A program made the translations under genes and the position numbers. The notes under the pieces are model-generated. The model saw only the letters and a program-made list of their open reading frames with translations. It did not search any database and had not been told where the DNA came from. From positions 3,100,001 through 3,164,000 of the forward strand of contig OU612073.1 in NCBI GenBank assembly GCA_914767715.1: a DNA stretch of 64,000 nucleotides, given 5' to 3'. The stretch comes from Membranipora membranacea. Its lineage: Eukaryota > Bryozoa > Gymnolaemata > Cheilostomatida > Membraniporidae. This document shows, one piece after another, positions 39,101 through 48,800 of the stretch; positions within the stretch are counted from its first letter, which is position 1, and the number at the start of each line of letters is the position of its first letter.

Positions 39101-40966
39101 CAACTGACAGCCAACTGACGGTGCATTGGGCACAAGGCCATAACCCCTAGGTAACATCACTGAGTAAGGATATATCCTTACTCTGTGGTAACATTAAATC
39201 CTGAGAAATCATGATGGCGTAAGATGACACATGCAGCCCCTAGCCAACTTACTAGAGTGATAATTTATTGCACTGGTTAGCGTTGGGATTAGCTTGAGAT
39301 AACAGATTATGTCTGCGAACCAGAACTAATCTATGTTGATCCACGAAGATAACAACCCTTCAGGCATGATCTGTACACAGCTAGTCATTAGTTAAAGTAA
39401 TAGAGATTCGGAAAAATATGTGGCAAAGTCTACTTTTTTTGCAACATTTGTTGCAGGCCTCAATCTTACATGTCTGTGACTTGCAGCAAGGGAGACATGC
39501 TAACATGTATCCTTACTCTGTGAAAGTGTGATGTTGTTCAATTCACACTCTCAACAGCTGCCACGAATTTACTTTCACTCTGCTTTTAGTTGACATAGCC
39601 CTGAAGGGTACTCTACTCAGCATCGATTAGGCAATCATTCACACATTACCAATAGAAATTCTGTTCCACAAAGCATGGAACGAGATATCTGGAAAGTTTG
39701 CCAAGGAACATTCGGAGAACAATTTTGGCTGTTTTACAATTGAAAGTCCCCTGTTTGTCGAAGATCTATTAGTTGTATAACATTTTCCAGGATTGCAACA
39801 TAAGCAACCATTCATTAGCCAAGGTGACAATTTGACAGTTTAACAATCTTGAACGTCATAAAAAATATCAATGTAAAGTACAGATTAAGGACATCACATC
39901 ATTACGTTGTAAATTGGTCTCTTGGTCAAATCAAGAAGTATTAAAGGTAGGGTAAGATACAGCAAATATTGACCATACAATTAAAGTAATGATGGTAAAA
40001 TTAGGTGTTCCACTCAGCATTTCCTGACAAAGGTTGTAGTAATCGCTGGGACCGATGACTCACGATGACCACATTTAACTCAAGTAGTTGAAGACCCTGT
40101 AACCATGAGCTTTTGTAGTAATATTATACAGAAAACCCACTGACGATGGGCAATAAATAAACACAAACACTGGCCAGAGGTTTTGGACTAATTTACTAGA
40201 AAGCGAAGTCCTAACAGCAAGATATAATATGAGAAGCAACTTGCAAAACAGCTATAGCAATCATAAAAGCGAGTGCCATCTGCTTCTGCTTGATCATAGC
40301 AATAAAAGTGAAGGTCTGTAGCAAGTTTATAAGTTCAGCACACTTTGGAAGAGTAGTGTCTTCTCTGAATTAGTGTGTATTGCAAACACAGAGCGGGCGT
40401 GTTATTTAAATAATGACTAGATAAAACTACCCTCATTTTCAGAACTCTGATCAGTTCCACTATAAGATGAGGGTAGTGCGTTGTTGTTATTAATAGCTGC
40501 TAGATGATCGGGTTAGATGATGACCAAGTTCTCACCTCATGGAGACCCTCGTGACTCTATTAAAAAACACATTCAAGAAGAGAGGTTTTGTCAGTAAACC
40601 ACAATGTTGTCAACTCGATCTGGGAAATTGAGTGAATAGCATGCTGATGTTAGTCTTGATACAGATCACATAAAGCTGAATTTCACTTGACAAGTGACGT
40701 CAGTCACACAATAATTAGTTTGAGAGCTTGTGTTATTCTGTTAACATACAGGGGTGATTTGTACTGTGATGCCCCAATGTTTTGAGCCGTTTGAGACCCA
40801 ATACTACACATGAAGTGAAAAAAAATACAAATCAATCGGTTAATTTACAACACTACATGTTTACAACTTACTGTGCAGGTTTACCCTTCAGTATCACAAA
40901 CACCACCAACGAGGCCAGAGAAAACACAGCAACAGCTGATAGCTTCTTCTTCATCCCGGCGATCAT
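24191..40966 (-). CDS. Carbohydrate sulfotransferase (sulfotransferase-2 family), 8 exons
   Basis: Exons in transcript order: 40966-40872, 40556-40536, 38648-38209, 28725-28607, 26809-26610, 25836-25654, 25028-24868, 24429-24191. Phases agree throughout, giving 485 aa. Residues 1-8 (with KKK) are followed by a hydrophobic segment at about 9-26, a type II signal anchor. A low-complexity stem with an HRKR patch follows. The catalytic part holds a 5'-phosphosulfate loop CPILKAGSTN (256-265) and a 3'-phosphate motif IVRNPWRRLVS (316-326). It ends with a family-typical segment, IDFKMFDYP. Known role: Golgi enzymes of this family transfer sulfate from PAPS to glycan chains such as chondroitin or HNK-1-type epitopes; the substrate here cannot be told. 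AGSTN differs from the usual VGCTN/S, so activity should be tested. Intron 3 is about 9.5 kb because of nested transposons. An upstream in-frame start was not seen. Confidence 0.8.
24527..24686. mobile_element. Tc1/pogo-like MITE copy 2
   Basis: TACAGCGTAAGTTGGTTAATTC faces GAATTAAGTGAACTGCACTGTA as terminal inverted repeats. Internal sequence matches 517-693. Intron 7 of the sulfotransferase. Confidence 0.6.
25895..26040 (-). mobile_element. Degenerate tRNA-derived SINE family 2
   Basis: On the minus strand a degenerate box B (GGTTCAAGTCCTGC) precedes sequence shared with 49875-50092, including the AGTCAGT-(A/G)-(G/C)-A-TTGCAG block. Box A is poorly preserved. Confidence 0.4.
28555..28604 (+). 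repeat. C-rich dispersed short repeat, copy D
   Basis: AGTCTGAGGCCCC, ACTCTTGCCCCCTCGCCCCC and CTGACGCCCC. It occupies the first bases of a sulfotransferase intron (donor at 28606/28605), so on the sense strand the intron starts with a G-rich tract. Confidence 0.55.
29279..29954 (+). repeat. Left inverted arm of the nested element
   Basis: About 676 bp are matched in inverted orientation by three separated right-arm pieces. Landmarks are ACCTAGACAGG, GGGACGCTGGGC, GATAAGAGACAATC and GACTGAACACAACCAGTC. Confidence 0.75.
30776..32328. mobile_element. Non-autonomous hAT element
   Basis: Termini CAGCTGTGGGCAACC and GGTTGCCCACCCTTG are near-perfect inverted repeats. They are flanked by an 8-bp duplication with one mismatch (CTCTAGAT at 30768-30775, CTCTTGAT at 32329-32336). 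Subterminal GCGGCC words occur at both ends. The 1.55-kb interior has no transposase. It lies within the right arm of the host element, and joining the flanks restores that arm. Confidence 0.8.
31417..31450. repeat. Perfect 34-bp palindrome
   Basis: TAGCCTGTCTTGACAAG is followed directly by its exact reverse complement. It lies inside the hAT element. A one-mismatch copy occurs at 48642-48673 and a looped relative at 17250-17320. Confidence 0.85.
33861..35237 (+). repeat. Direct repeat, two 648-bp copies
   Basis: 33861-34508 and 34590-35237 are near identical (offset 729), sharing words such as TTTGCTGCTCTATTTTTT and CGCATCATTATCACTCT. Each contains a weaker internal duplication around AGAAGCTTGCC. 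They lie immediately upstream of the helicase frame. Confidence 0.9.
35249..36702 (+). pseudogene. PIF1-family helicase, frameshifted
   Basis: The reading frame becomes recognisable near 35252 (ANFDWLIHSQ) and carries the Walker A loop GTAGTGKS, motif Ia LAPTGVAAVNIGG and Walker B VIIDEVSM. Near 35775 the frame breaks, and the next motif, GDFGQLPPVGD, is read in another frame. That frame continues to the stop at 36700-36702, with ALTIHKCQGLTL and FVALSRAR. No clear methionine start is present. Known role of the family: 5'-3' DNA helicase, often carried by Helitron-like elements in invertebrates. One frameshift suggests a recently inactivated copy, or an assembly error. It lies antisense to the sulfotransferase transcript. 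Confidence 0.85.
38660..38845. repeat. 12-bp tandem repeat ATACATCTATAA
   Basis: About fifteen imperfect copies of AATACATCT(A/C)TAAT. They lie just upstream of the acceptor of the third sulfotransferase exon on the minus strand. Confidence 0.85.
38964..39011 (+). repeat. C-rich dispersed short repeat, copy E
   Basis: GACTGAGCCCCCCC, then ACTCTTGCCCCCC, then CCGACGGTC and a G run. Intron 2 of the sulfotransferase. Confidence 0.5.
40536..40556 (-). other. 21-nt microexon of the sulfotransferase
   Basis: On the minus strand, taatag|AGTCACGAGGGTCTCCATGA plus G, then gtgaga. It joins the anchor exon (phase 2) to the stem exon (phase 2), adding about seven residues (VTRVSMR). Skipping it would also keep frame. 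Confidence 0.6.
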
Positions 40967-42859
40967 GATGCCGTAAAGTTACCAAGCACGCGACTTCTTG
41001 AGACTGAGAGGCGATGTGTTTAGATGATGTTATGTGGTTGTCAATCCATAGAGCCTCTTCTGAAGTTATTTGTAGTAGTAAACTGCTGGCAGCTTGTAGA
41101 TGACAAAACTATTTGGTATTGTAAATAGTCTATGCTATACCAAGCAATTTTAAACACAGTGACAGGCCAACCAGGGAAAAAGTTAACTTGTCTTTGCTAT
41201 ACTCAAAGCGCAGGCATATACTGAGGTGTGCAAAGTGATTAATGAAGTGAATCAATGTGAACTAATGCGAAGATCTTGGACAGTTGCCATGGATATTGAT
41301 GCATTTAACAGATTTTTTTAAATGTCATAATTCATTGGGTCTGTGATTTGCTCAGTGAGTTCAGTAGTAAATTTTGTTTTCGGGATTACATTTATATGAA
41401 CCTATGAAGTCTTCAGAATAATGGCCACCCATGATAATTGAAATTGAAATGCTGCGCAATAATTTGTAAATATCGAATTTCACAATGTTTCATAATGTTG
41501 CATATCATAACGTATCTAGATCCTAGGACAAGCAAGTTCTCAGTTCTCAACCACATGCATCGTACAGAGATAGGGAGTCAAGACACTATAACCCTATTAT
41601 GATAGCCTGCCCAGGCAACTGCAATGTGGAAAAAATACTCACATTTACACCCAAATTTACAGGTCATGCAGTTGGCTGCGCCCTAACTATTAGTTACAGT
41701 TCAGGCATAACATGTTGGAGGTTATACACTCTATCGAACGGCTAACAAGCATATCCAACTCCTTTTAATGTCCAGATAAAACCTGCCATAACAATAAAAT
41801 TTGTTTCATGTTCATTAGTTTGGAGATTGGAAATGTTTATTATAACCTGAGTAGCCTATAGCTGCATTACTGGGATTTAGAACCATGCTCATAAAATATA
41901 CTTGAAACTAGTCTAAGTGCTCAGACTCCAAGGCACAGGGAGTTACTTGCGCAAGTAACTCCCTGCGCCTTGGAGTCTGAACACTTAGACTAACTTGAAA
42001 CAGAAATGAGGACTACTTTTAAGACTATAAATTGCTTTATATTTCATCTGATTGTTAAATTTTTATTGATCACATTTGTGTTAGTTGTATAATATTGATA
42101 CACCAAAAAATGTTGTAAATAGCTGACCGCTTATAAAATGGATAGTGGTATGCAAAATATATAAGTAAGTAATAAAGACCTCGATAATGGCAAAGGAGCT
42201 AGACTAAGTTTGAAACCAAATAAGTATTTTGTTCATTGAAATTCAGTGAAATGTAAAATAGAAGACCAAATTTCCATATAAAACAATTCACTTTCCATTT
42301 CCATTATTCTTAATCGGAGTTGTCAGGACATTCTCCCGAAACAAAATAACATTCCTGATATAAAATACAACAGTAATTCCGAAACTTGGCAAAGTACTTT
42401 GACCATTTCACTGGTATGATGTGTGCAGATTGTTGAATGATGATATAAGTTAGACATGATTGAAGCAAAAGTGAGTTCCCAAAAAGTAGGAGTACACTAT
42501 GTAATTGTGTTCATAGGCATATTCATAAAAAAACAGAAAGGAATAAGTAACGGGTTCAAAACGTTAATATTTACAAAACTTTCCCCGTCCTAATCTACAT
42601 TTGATACAACGCATTTGTAAACTTATATAAAGAAACCATGGAATACTGAAACGCTACTGTGTGAGCAAGTATATTATGTTATTTACACGTCCGATTCGTA
42701 CCCCAATAGGAGCAAAGAAATTTTAACAAGTTGCTAAATAGGAAATGAGATGTTGGCCAGTTATTGAATGCGATCCTTGAGGTTGTAAAAATTGGTAAGT
42801 AATACCGTAAGTCTAGTCAGAATGTTTGAGATCTATTCAACTTTTTAAAACAGCCAACC
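40967..42859. other. Intergenic, sulfotransferase promoter side
   Basis: Holds the 5' flank of the sulfotransferase and the 3' UTR of the zinc-finger gene, both on the minus strand. Apart from the palindromic insertion at 41909-41992, I see no gene or clear promoter element. Confidence 0.5.
41909..41992. mobile_element. 84-bp palindromic insertion with 9-bp duplication
   Basis: Arms TAGTCTAAGTGCTCAGACTC and GAGTCTGAACACTTAGACTA are inverted around a central TTACTTGCGCAAGTAA. The palindrome is bordered by direct copies of ACTTGAAAC (41900-41908 and 41993-42001), as expected for a transposed element. Its ends match those of 14108-14208. Confidence 0.75.
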
Positions 42860-44021
42860 CTACTGCTGCACGGACTGTGGTGCCGGGGGAACAGGAAGGT
42901 GTTGTACCAGAGGCGGAGCTTGTGGTAGCAGAGGCGGAGCTTGTGGTAGCTGCTGATTATTGTTAATATTTGGGTTTACGGTAGAAATGGTCTCGAGGTA
43001 GTTAATCCAGTGGAGTGTATCTTTAAAATCCTGAATATGAGCGGTGTGTAGTTTCCTATGAGAATACAAGCCCGCATACTGTGAAAAGCATTTGCCGCAC
43101 TCATCACACTTGTACGGTTTCTCACCGGTGTGTTTCCGTTTGTGCGCCACGAGGTTACCTTTGTAATTACATTCAAAACGACATTGGGGGTAATCGCATT
43201 TGAACGGCTTGTTGGGGTAGTGGATGACCATATGTGTACGGCATGAGCTGGACTGAGTAAATGTTTTGTTACACACCAAGCATCGATAAGGTCGCTCTCC
43301 GGTATGAACGCGCATGTGGACCACTAAATTACCTTTGGTTCTGCATTGATAGTCACATTCCCTGCAGTTGAATGGTTTATCTCTGTTGTTAGTTGGTATC
43401 GGGTGGCTCTGTACCATCCTGGGTCGGCTCTGCTTTCGACGACTGACATTGCTTACTGCATTGTTAGATTCTAAAACAACAATTAATATATAATTTTTTA
43501 GGATTTGTTGCACCTTGCTTTCAGGGTGGATAACTCTCAATTCCAACAATAAATTTATTTGCAACTAGTAGTGCACACACCGCTGAATATTTTTACAGCT
43601 GTAAGGTCCCTAGTCTGCTGTCACAGGCATGAAGAATTTCAAAACTATGATTTTGTTCCAAAAATTTACATTTTGCCTTGAAATTACATATAAACGTTAT
43701 ACACACATTTCTATCCTAAATATTCTACTTGGTTTACGACAACATACAAGCAGCTGAGCATAAGGGAAAAGGCTCAGTAAAAGACAAAACATACAGATTT
43801 TATGAGAACAATCAGTTCCTAACTAAGCGTATGAGGCTATCCCCCTCTGTATTTGTTGAGTTTAACTTACCCATAACAAACTGTTGAGGAAGGTCAGGTA
43901 ATGCATAAGAAGTCGGCTGTGGTGAGGAAGGTACTGTATCCTCCTCACGAACTGGGCAGCAGCCGGGGTAGAAGTTGTGAGGTTCTACCTGTGGCTTTGC
44001 TGGAGTGATACTAGACTCCAT
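42860..44021 (-). CDS. C2H2 zinc-finger protein, four fingers
   Basis: Two coding exons, 44021-43871 and 43470-42860, join in phase 1 to give 253 aa. The chosen ATG (44021) lies in an exon that begins at an acceptor near 44047 and stays open upstream, so an upstream coding exon is possible. Residues 1-75 are Pro/Ser rich. Fingers sit at about 84-106 (CxxC...HMRVH), 112-134, 140-164 (longer CDYPQC spacing) and 170-192. They are joined by HTGERPY, a variant linker and HTGEKPY. Finger 1 and finger 3 share NLVxH recognition helices. The C-terminus is Gln/Pro rich with a duplicated QAPPL block. Likely a sequence-specific nuclear DNA-binding protein; no named orthologue recognised. Confidence 0.85.
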
Positions 44022-44047
44022 TCTAGCGCAACACTCAAAAAACAGAT

Positions 44048-45793
44048 CTGAAAATATGTGATAATAGTAGCTAGTCAAGATGAGTTCTGCATACAGAGAA
44101 GATAGTAAAGCATTTATGCTCTGATTATAACATTGTATTTTCAAGTTAAACATCAGCTTGGAGACTATGCATCTGACAGTGTATTGAGAAAGTGACGGAC
44201 ATTGGAGCATTCAAATAACATGAACAACTTAAGCATATTCATTTCTTGATGTGAAATGGGTCGACCTGACAACAAACCTAAGGGAAATCAACCAACAACA
44301 AATACTTCGATCCACCTTCTGAGTTGGAAATATTTAGACATAATTATTATCAAGGTAAATTTGGCTGTGTATGAAAAGGTTATACACAATACAACATCAA
44401 GCATAACTTTAATTAAAAAACAACCATTTGCACCACTGTTAAACTAAAATATGTATATTGACCAATTGCACACAAGATGAAGTAAGCCTAAGCCTTTTAT
44501 ATTACTATATATATACAGATGTAAAAAAATTCATTTTCCCCACCTATGTATGGAATTGAATGTGCATCTGGACTTCCTAAGTAGATTATTAATTAAGCAT
44601 ACAGTCACAATCACTCACAATCACACACACAATGGGACTTTGTCTGTGCATAGTCTGTCTGGGATGGGTGGGTCGTTCAGTGTTGGATGAGGCAAGGATT
44701 TAGTCAGTGCTGAGTTAACTCATTTCATTCCCACCCAATTTTCTTTAAAATGAGGGTAATAAAATCAAGCTAGACATACAATTTTATGATAGCATAATGA
44801 TTAATTGTAATGTAATTTGACTGTGCCGACACTGGATTGTGATTGAAATCACAGGTCCAACATAGACTGAGCCGGCTTGCTAGGCCCAGCAGCAGAGCAG
44901 TGCAGCCCAAAATCAGGAACTGCGGCAGTCCTCTATGGTGCAGCCTGCACTTGCAGCAGTAGTACCAGCTAACTACTAACTATACATACAAAATCAGGTA
45001 TATATGCTTAAGGAAGGAGAGATCTTGTAACGTGTACCTTAATAGTATGAATGATTTGATATTCAGTTATGTTGAGAGCTTCGATCATCAATGTATGTAA
45101 AGGCCATCTTCAACTCATATTTTGATATACTTTTTTTGGAAAATACATAAATTAATCGCGCGAGACTATGCGAGATGAAATTGACAAAATTGACCAATAC
45201 CAAAGTACATTACGAGGGTGGACATTCACCCAATGCAGTCTTAGGATTACGGACTATGTCATGATGTCATAATCCGCCAAAAGGTCAGCTGAGTGGTTTC
45301 CTACAGATTGGAAGGTGAGTTGTTGAATTAATTCATTATTGGCCATAAATCATCATCACAGATCAAGTTTCATTTGTGTTTTCTTGTCATGTACCAGGTG
45401 TCTTCAGAGTCAGGTACACTTATAAAGAAAAAAATACTGCTACAACTCAACTCTCTATGTATCTCTAATCAGGTGCTATGTGTACTATTAATATTAGTCA
45501 TAATTAGTACTTGTAGTCATCCAACTTTATGTTGTATGTATACTTGTTTTTGTGGAGTTTGTATTACATTTCATCACTTGATTATTATCATTACACTAAA
45601 TTAATTACTTATCACTTCTGTATCCTATATAAAGTAGCCTAATTTTTTGTAGGTATTTAAATGATACACCATCAAACCAATTTATAATATTGGTTTACTA
45701 AGAAGTTTGATATAAAATGTCACACCAAACATATTATATTTGCAGCAATCACGTGTGACATGATGATTATGTATGATATTTTGAAAATTTCAG
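44048..45793. other. Head-to-head spacer
   Basis: Separates the divergent zinc-finger (-) and malic-enzyme-like (+) genes, so both promoters should be here. A small inverted repeat, GGATTACGG ... TCATAATCC, around TGTCATGATGTCA lies near 45241-45272. A possible 3' splice site just before the ATG (atttcag, 45793) suggests a 5' UTR exon upstream. Confidence 0.45.
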
Positions 45794-45803
45794 AATAGCA
45801 GAG

Positions 45804-48800
45804 ATGTCTCAAAGTGAGGCAACCCCCACTGGAGTAAGCGAAACAAACCCCACAGGAGCAAGCGGGACAAACCCCACTGGAGCGTGCGGGGCAAACTCCA
45901 CAGGAGTAAGCGGGACATACATCTACGGTAAAAGTACAATACAGGGAGTGGAGACGGGCCAACTACCTCCCACAGTAGACAGAGCTGCAAATGAGCACAA
46001 TGTTAGAAGAACTAGTGATGTCATGTCTGGCTTTCATAGGCTAAACCAATCCTCCTTTAACAAGGTAACTATACAATATAACTGCAGTGTGTGATAACAC
46101 CGAGTCAAGCATATGGCTGACAACTAACGCCTAGTAGGCATACCACAAATGATAAATATCATATTAAAATATATAATTTCCTTGTTGTTAAGTTAAATTC
46201 TTCTCAGTACAAAACAATTCACTCCTTTTAGAATAGGTAAGAACATGAAGTAGAAAATAAATAATTATACCTGGCAGATGTGACCTACCTAAATTTCATT
46301 GCTGGTTAATTTGATTCTTCACTATCTATCAGAGATACACAGGCTGAGACTAGTTGCCGTGGGTAACATGTCAAACATCGAATCCTCTTAAACAGGACTC
46401 TAATAGCAGGGTCATATCTTTCAGCACCTGTGAGTGTAGGAGAGTGTATATGAGGAAGTTTTAAAGATGCTTTTGCAAGGTTGTCTGCTCCTGTTCTGTT
46501 ATGAGGAAATTTTCAGACATGACCATACCATTCCGAGAATTTTCACAAACATGGTATCTGAGTTTTAATCAACACATGTTAAATACATACTGATTTTAGT
46601 TTTTTCTTATCATGTAATACTCTTATTATGATAGCCATGTCACAAATAAAGCGGATATCAATCACTCAATCATTCTCGTTCTTTGATTTGTGTTCTCTCT
46701 ACCGATTGGCTGGTGTTGTAGAGTCTGGCCTTTAGCCTGAGGGAGAGACAACTTCTAAGGATACATGGATTGCTGCCACCCCGTACAATGAGCGCTGACG
46801 AGCAGGCCTCAACAGCTATGCGTTATTTTAGGGACTATGAATGTGATATTGATAGGTTCATATATCTCATGCACCTACAGGATACAACCGAGAAAGTATT
46901 CTACAGGTGAGCATTCGGCTTCCATATATTGACTGACATCATGGAAGGTATTTTGATCAATTTGACCTAATTAACCTTTTTGATTAGGAAATTAAATACA
47001 AAAAAGTTATCGTAGCATTCGTCGTCAGCAATCGTTTATCTTCAATTTTTTCCTTATTACTGCATTCAAAATCTCAAGGCAGTTTTGGTGACCTGTCATT
47101 GGCTCTCTTTCCAACCCAACAGCCAATCAGATCAGAGCCAACGCATTGGCCAACCATCGATGTCAGGACGACTCCAACATTAAGAAAATGGTTTCTGTTT
47201 ATTGGTTGCTTTTGAACTTTCCTTGCTTTTTTTTTAAAGATTAGTTCAGGAGAATATGGAGGAAGTTTATCCTGTTTTATATCATCCTACGGTCGGCCCG
47301 GCCCTCAAACAGTTCGGTCTTGTCTACAACAAACCAAGGTAACATTCTCAAATTTTTATTAATTTGTTATTAAGAAAGCCATTGTTCAATCATCCCAAAT
47401 GATATCCGTGTAATTCTCAGTGCATCCATAGGATATTGGGTCATAATTCCAAGTCTTTCTTTGTGAGTCTTTTATCTGTTATTTTTCTCAAGCCTCTGAA
47501 TTTTTATTTCAATTTTTTGTTCAATTCTACCAGGGCTTCACTAAACTATTGGTTTCATGGGAGCATGACATGTAAAATGCCGTGACACAAATTTGTCTGT
47601 GTCCTTCACTTCAGATCTCAATCTATGATATTCTGATATTACAGGGGACTTTTCATCACCATCAAAGATCTGGGTCATGTATCTGATCTGCTAAGTAACT
47701 GGCCAGAGAAAAAGATCAAGGTAAAATAATATATTCTGTCAATACCTCTTTTAATAGCGTGTTTGCGGGTGAGGTTTGAACTGTTGACAGTATTAGTTTG
47801 TTGCTTGCGTCCTCCTCTTGAGCTCCAAATGATGATATTGTTAAAATTGTTTAGACTCAACTTATGGATGCACCAGTATATCTGATGTTAATTATACAAA
47901 CATCAAACTCCTCATTAATTTAATACTTTACTGTCAATGGACTGATCCGTTCTATGTGCACAATGTACTGCAAACATATATGATATACACAATACATTAT
48001 ATATCCACATGCGCACTTTGCGACAATCGCATGAGCCATGTCCCTTGTGCCACACTGCAAACTACGCCAATACCCTTTATTGTAAAATATACTATCTAGT
48101 TTCGGTGTCACAATATTTGAATATTTTCCTTTTACTCATTCAAAACTACTTGTTTATAAACCCCATGGTTTCTGTGAGAGTTGCAACAAATTCTCATATT
48201 CTTATCCTATCCATACATACACATTTTTAATGTTTATGAACATCATATTCATATCTACATACATATTTTGCCTTGTAGTTGATTATAGTGACAGATGGAG
48301 AGATGCACAATGCACATACAAACATACATAATATTATATAATATATATACATACATATTTTAATGTTTATGAAGATCATATATAACATACATATATATTT
48401 GTTGTTGTAGTTGGTGATAGTGACCGATGGTGAGAAGGTACAGGGAGTAGGAGATATGGGGGTGTTTGCTCACGGTGTACCCGTATCTAAAGCTGCTCTC
48501 TATACGGCAATAGGAGGTCTCAGTCCCGCACATATATTACCTATCACACTGGATGTGGGTACCGATAATCAAGTGAGTTATCTGTCATAATATTAGTGTT
48601 TTACACTCGTACTGCATGAGTTGGGAAGTTTAGTCATTAGAAGCCTGTCTTGACAAGCTTGTCAATACAGGCTAGATCATTAGGGAGGAGGGCTTCCTGG
48701 TCCCCACTGTTCCCCTTAGAGTGCCGCATAAGTTTAGGGTTTGGTCATCTAACTTAGTGTTGGGGAGGGTTGCCAGGTCCCCAACTGTCGTCCTTATGGT

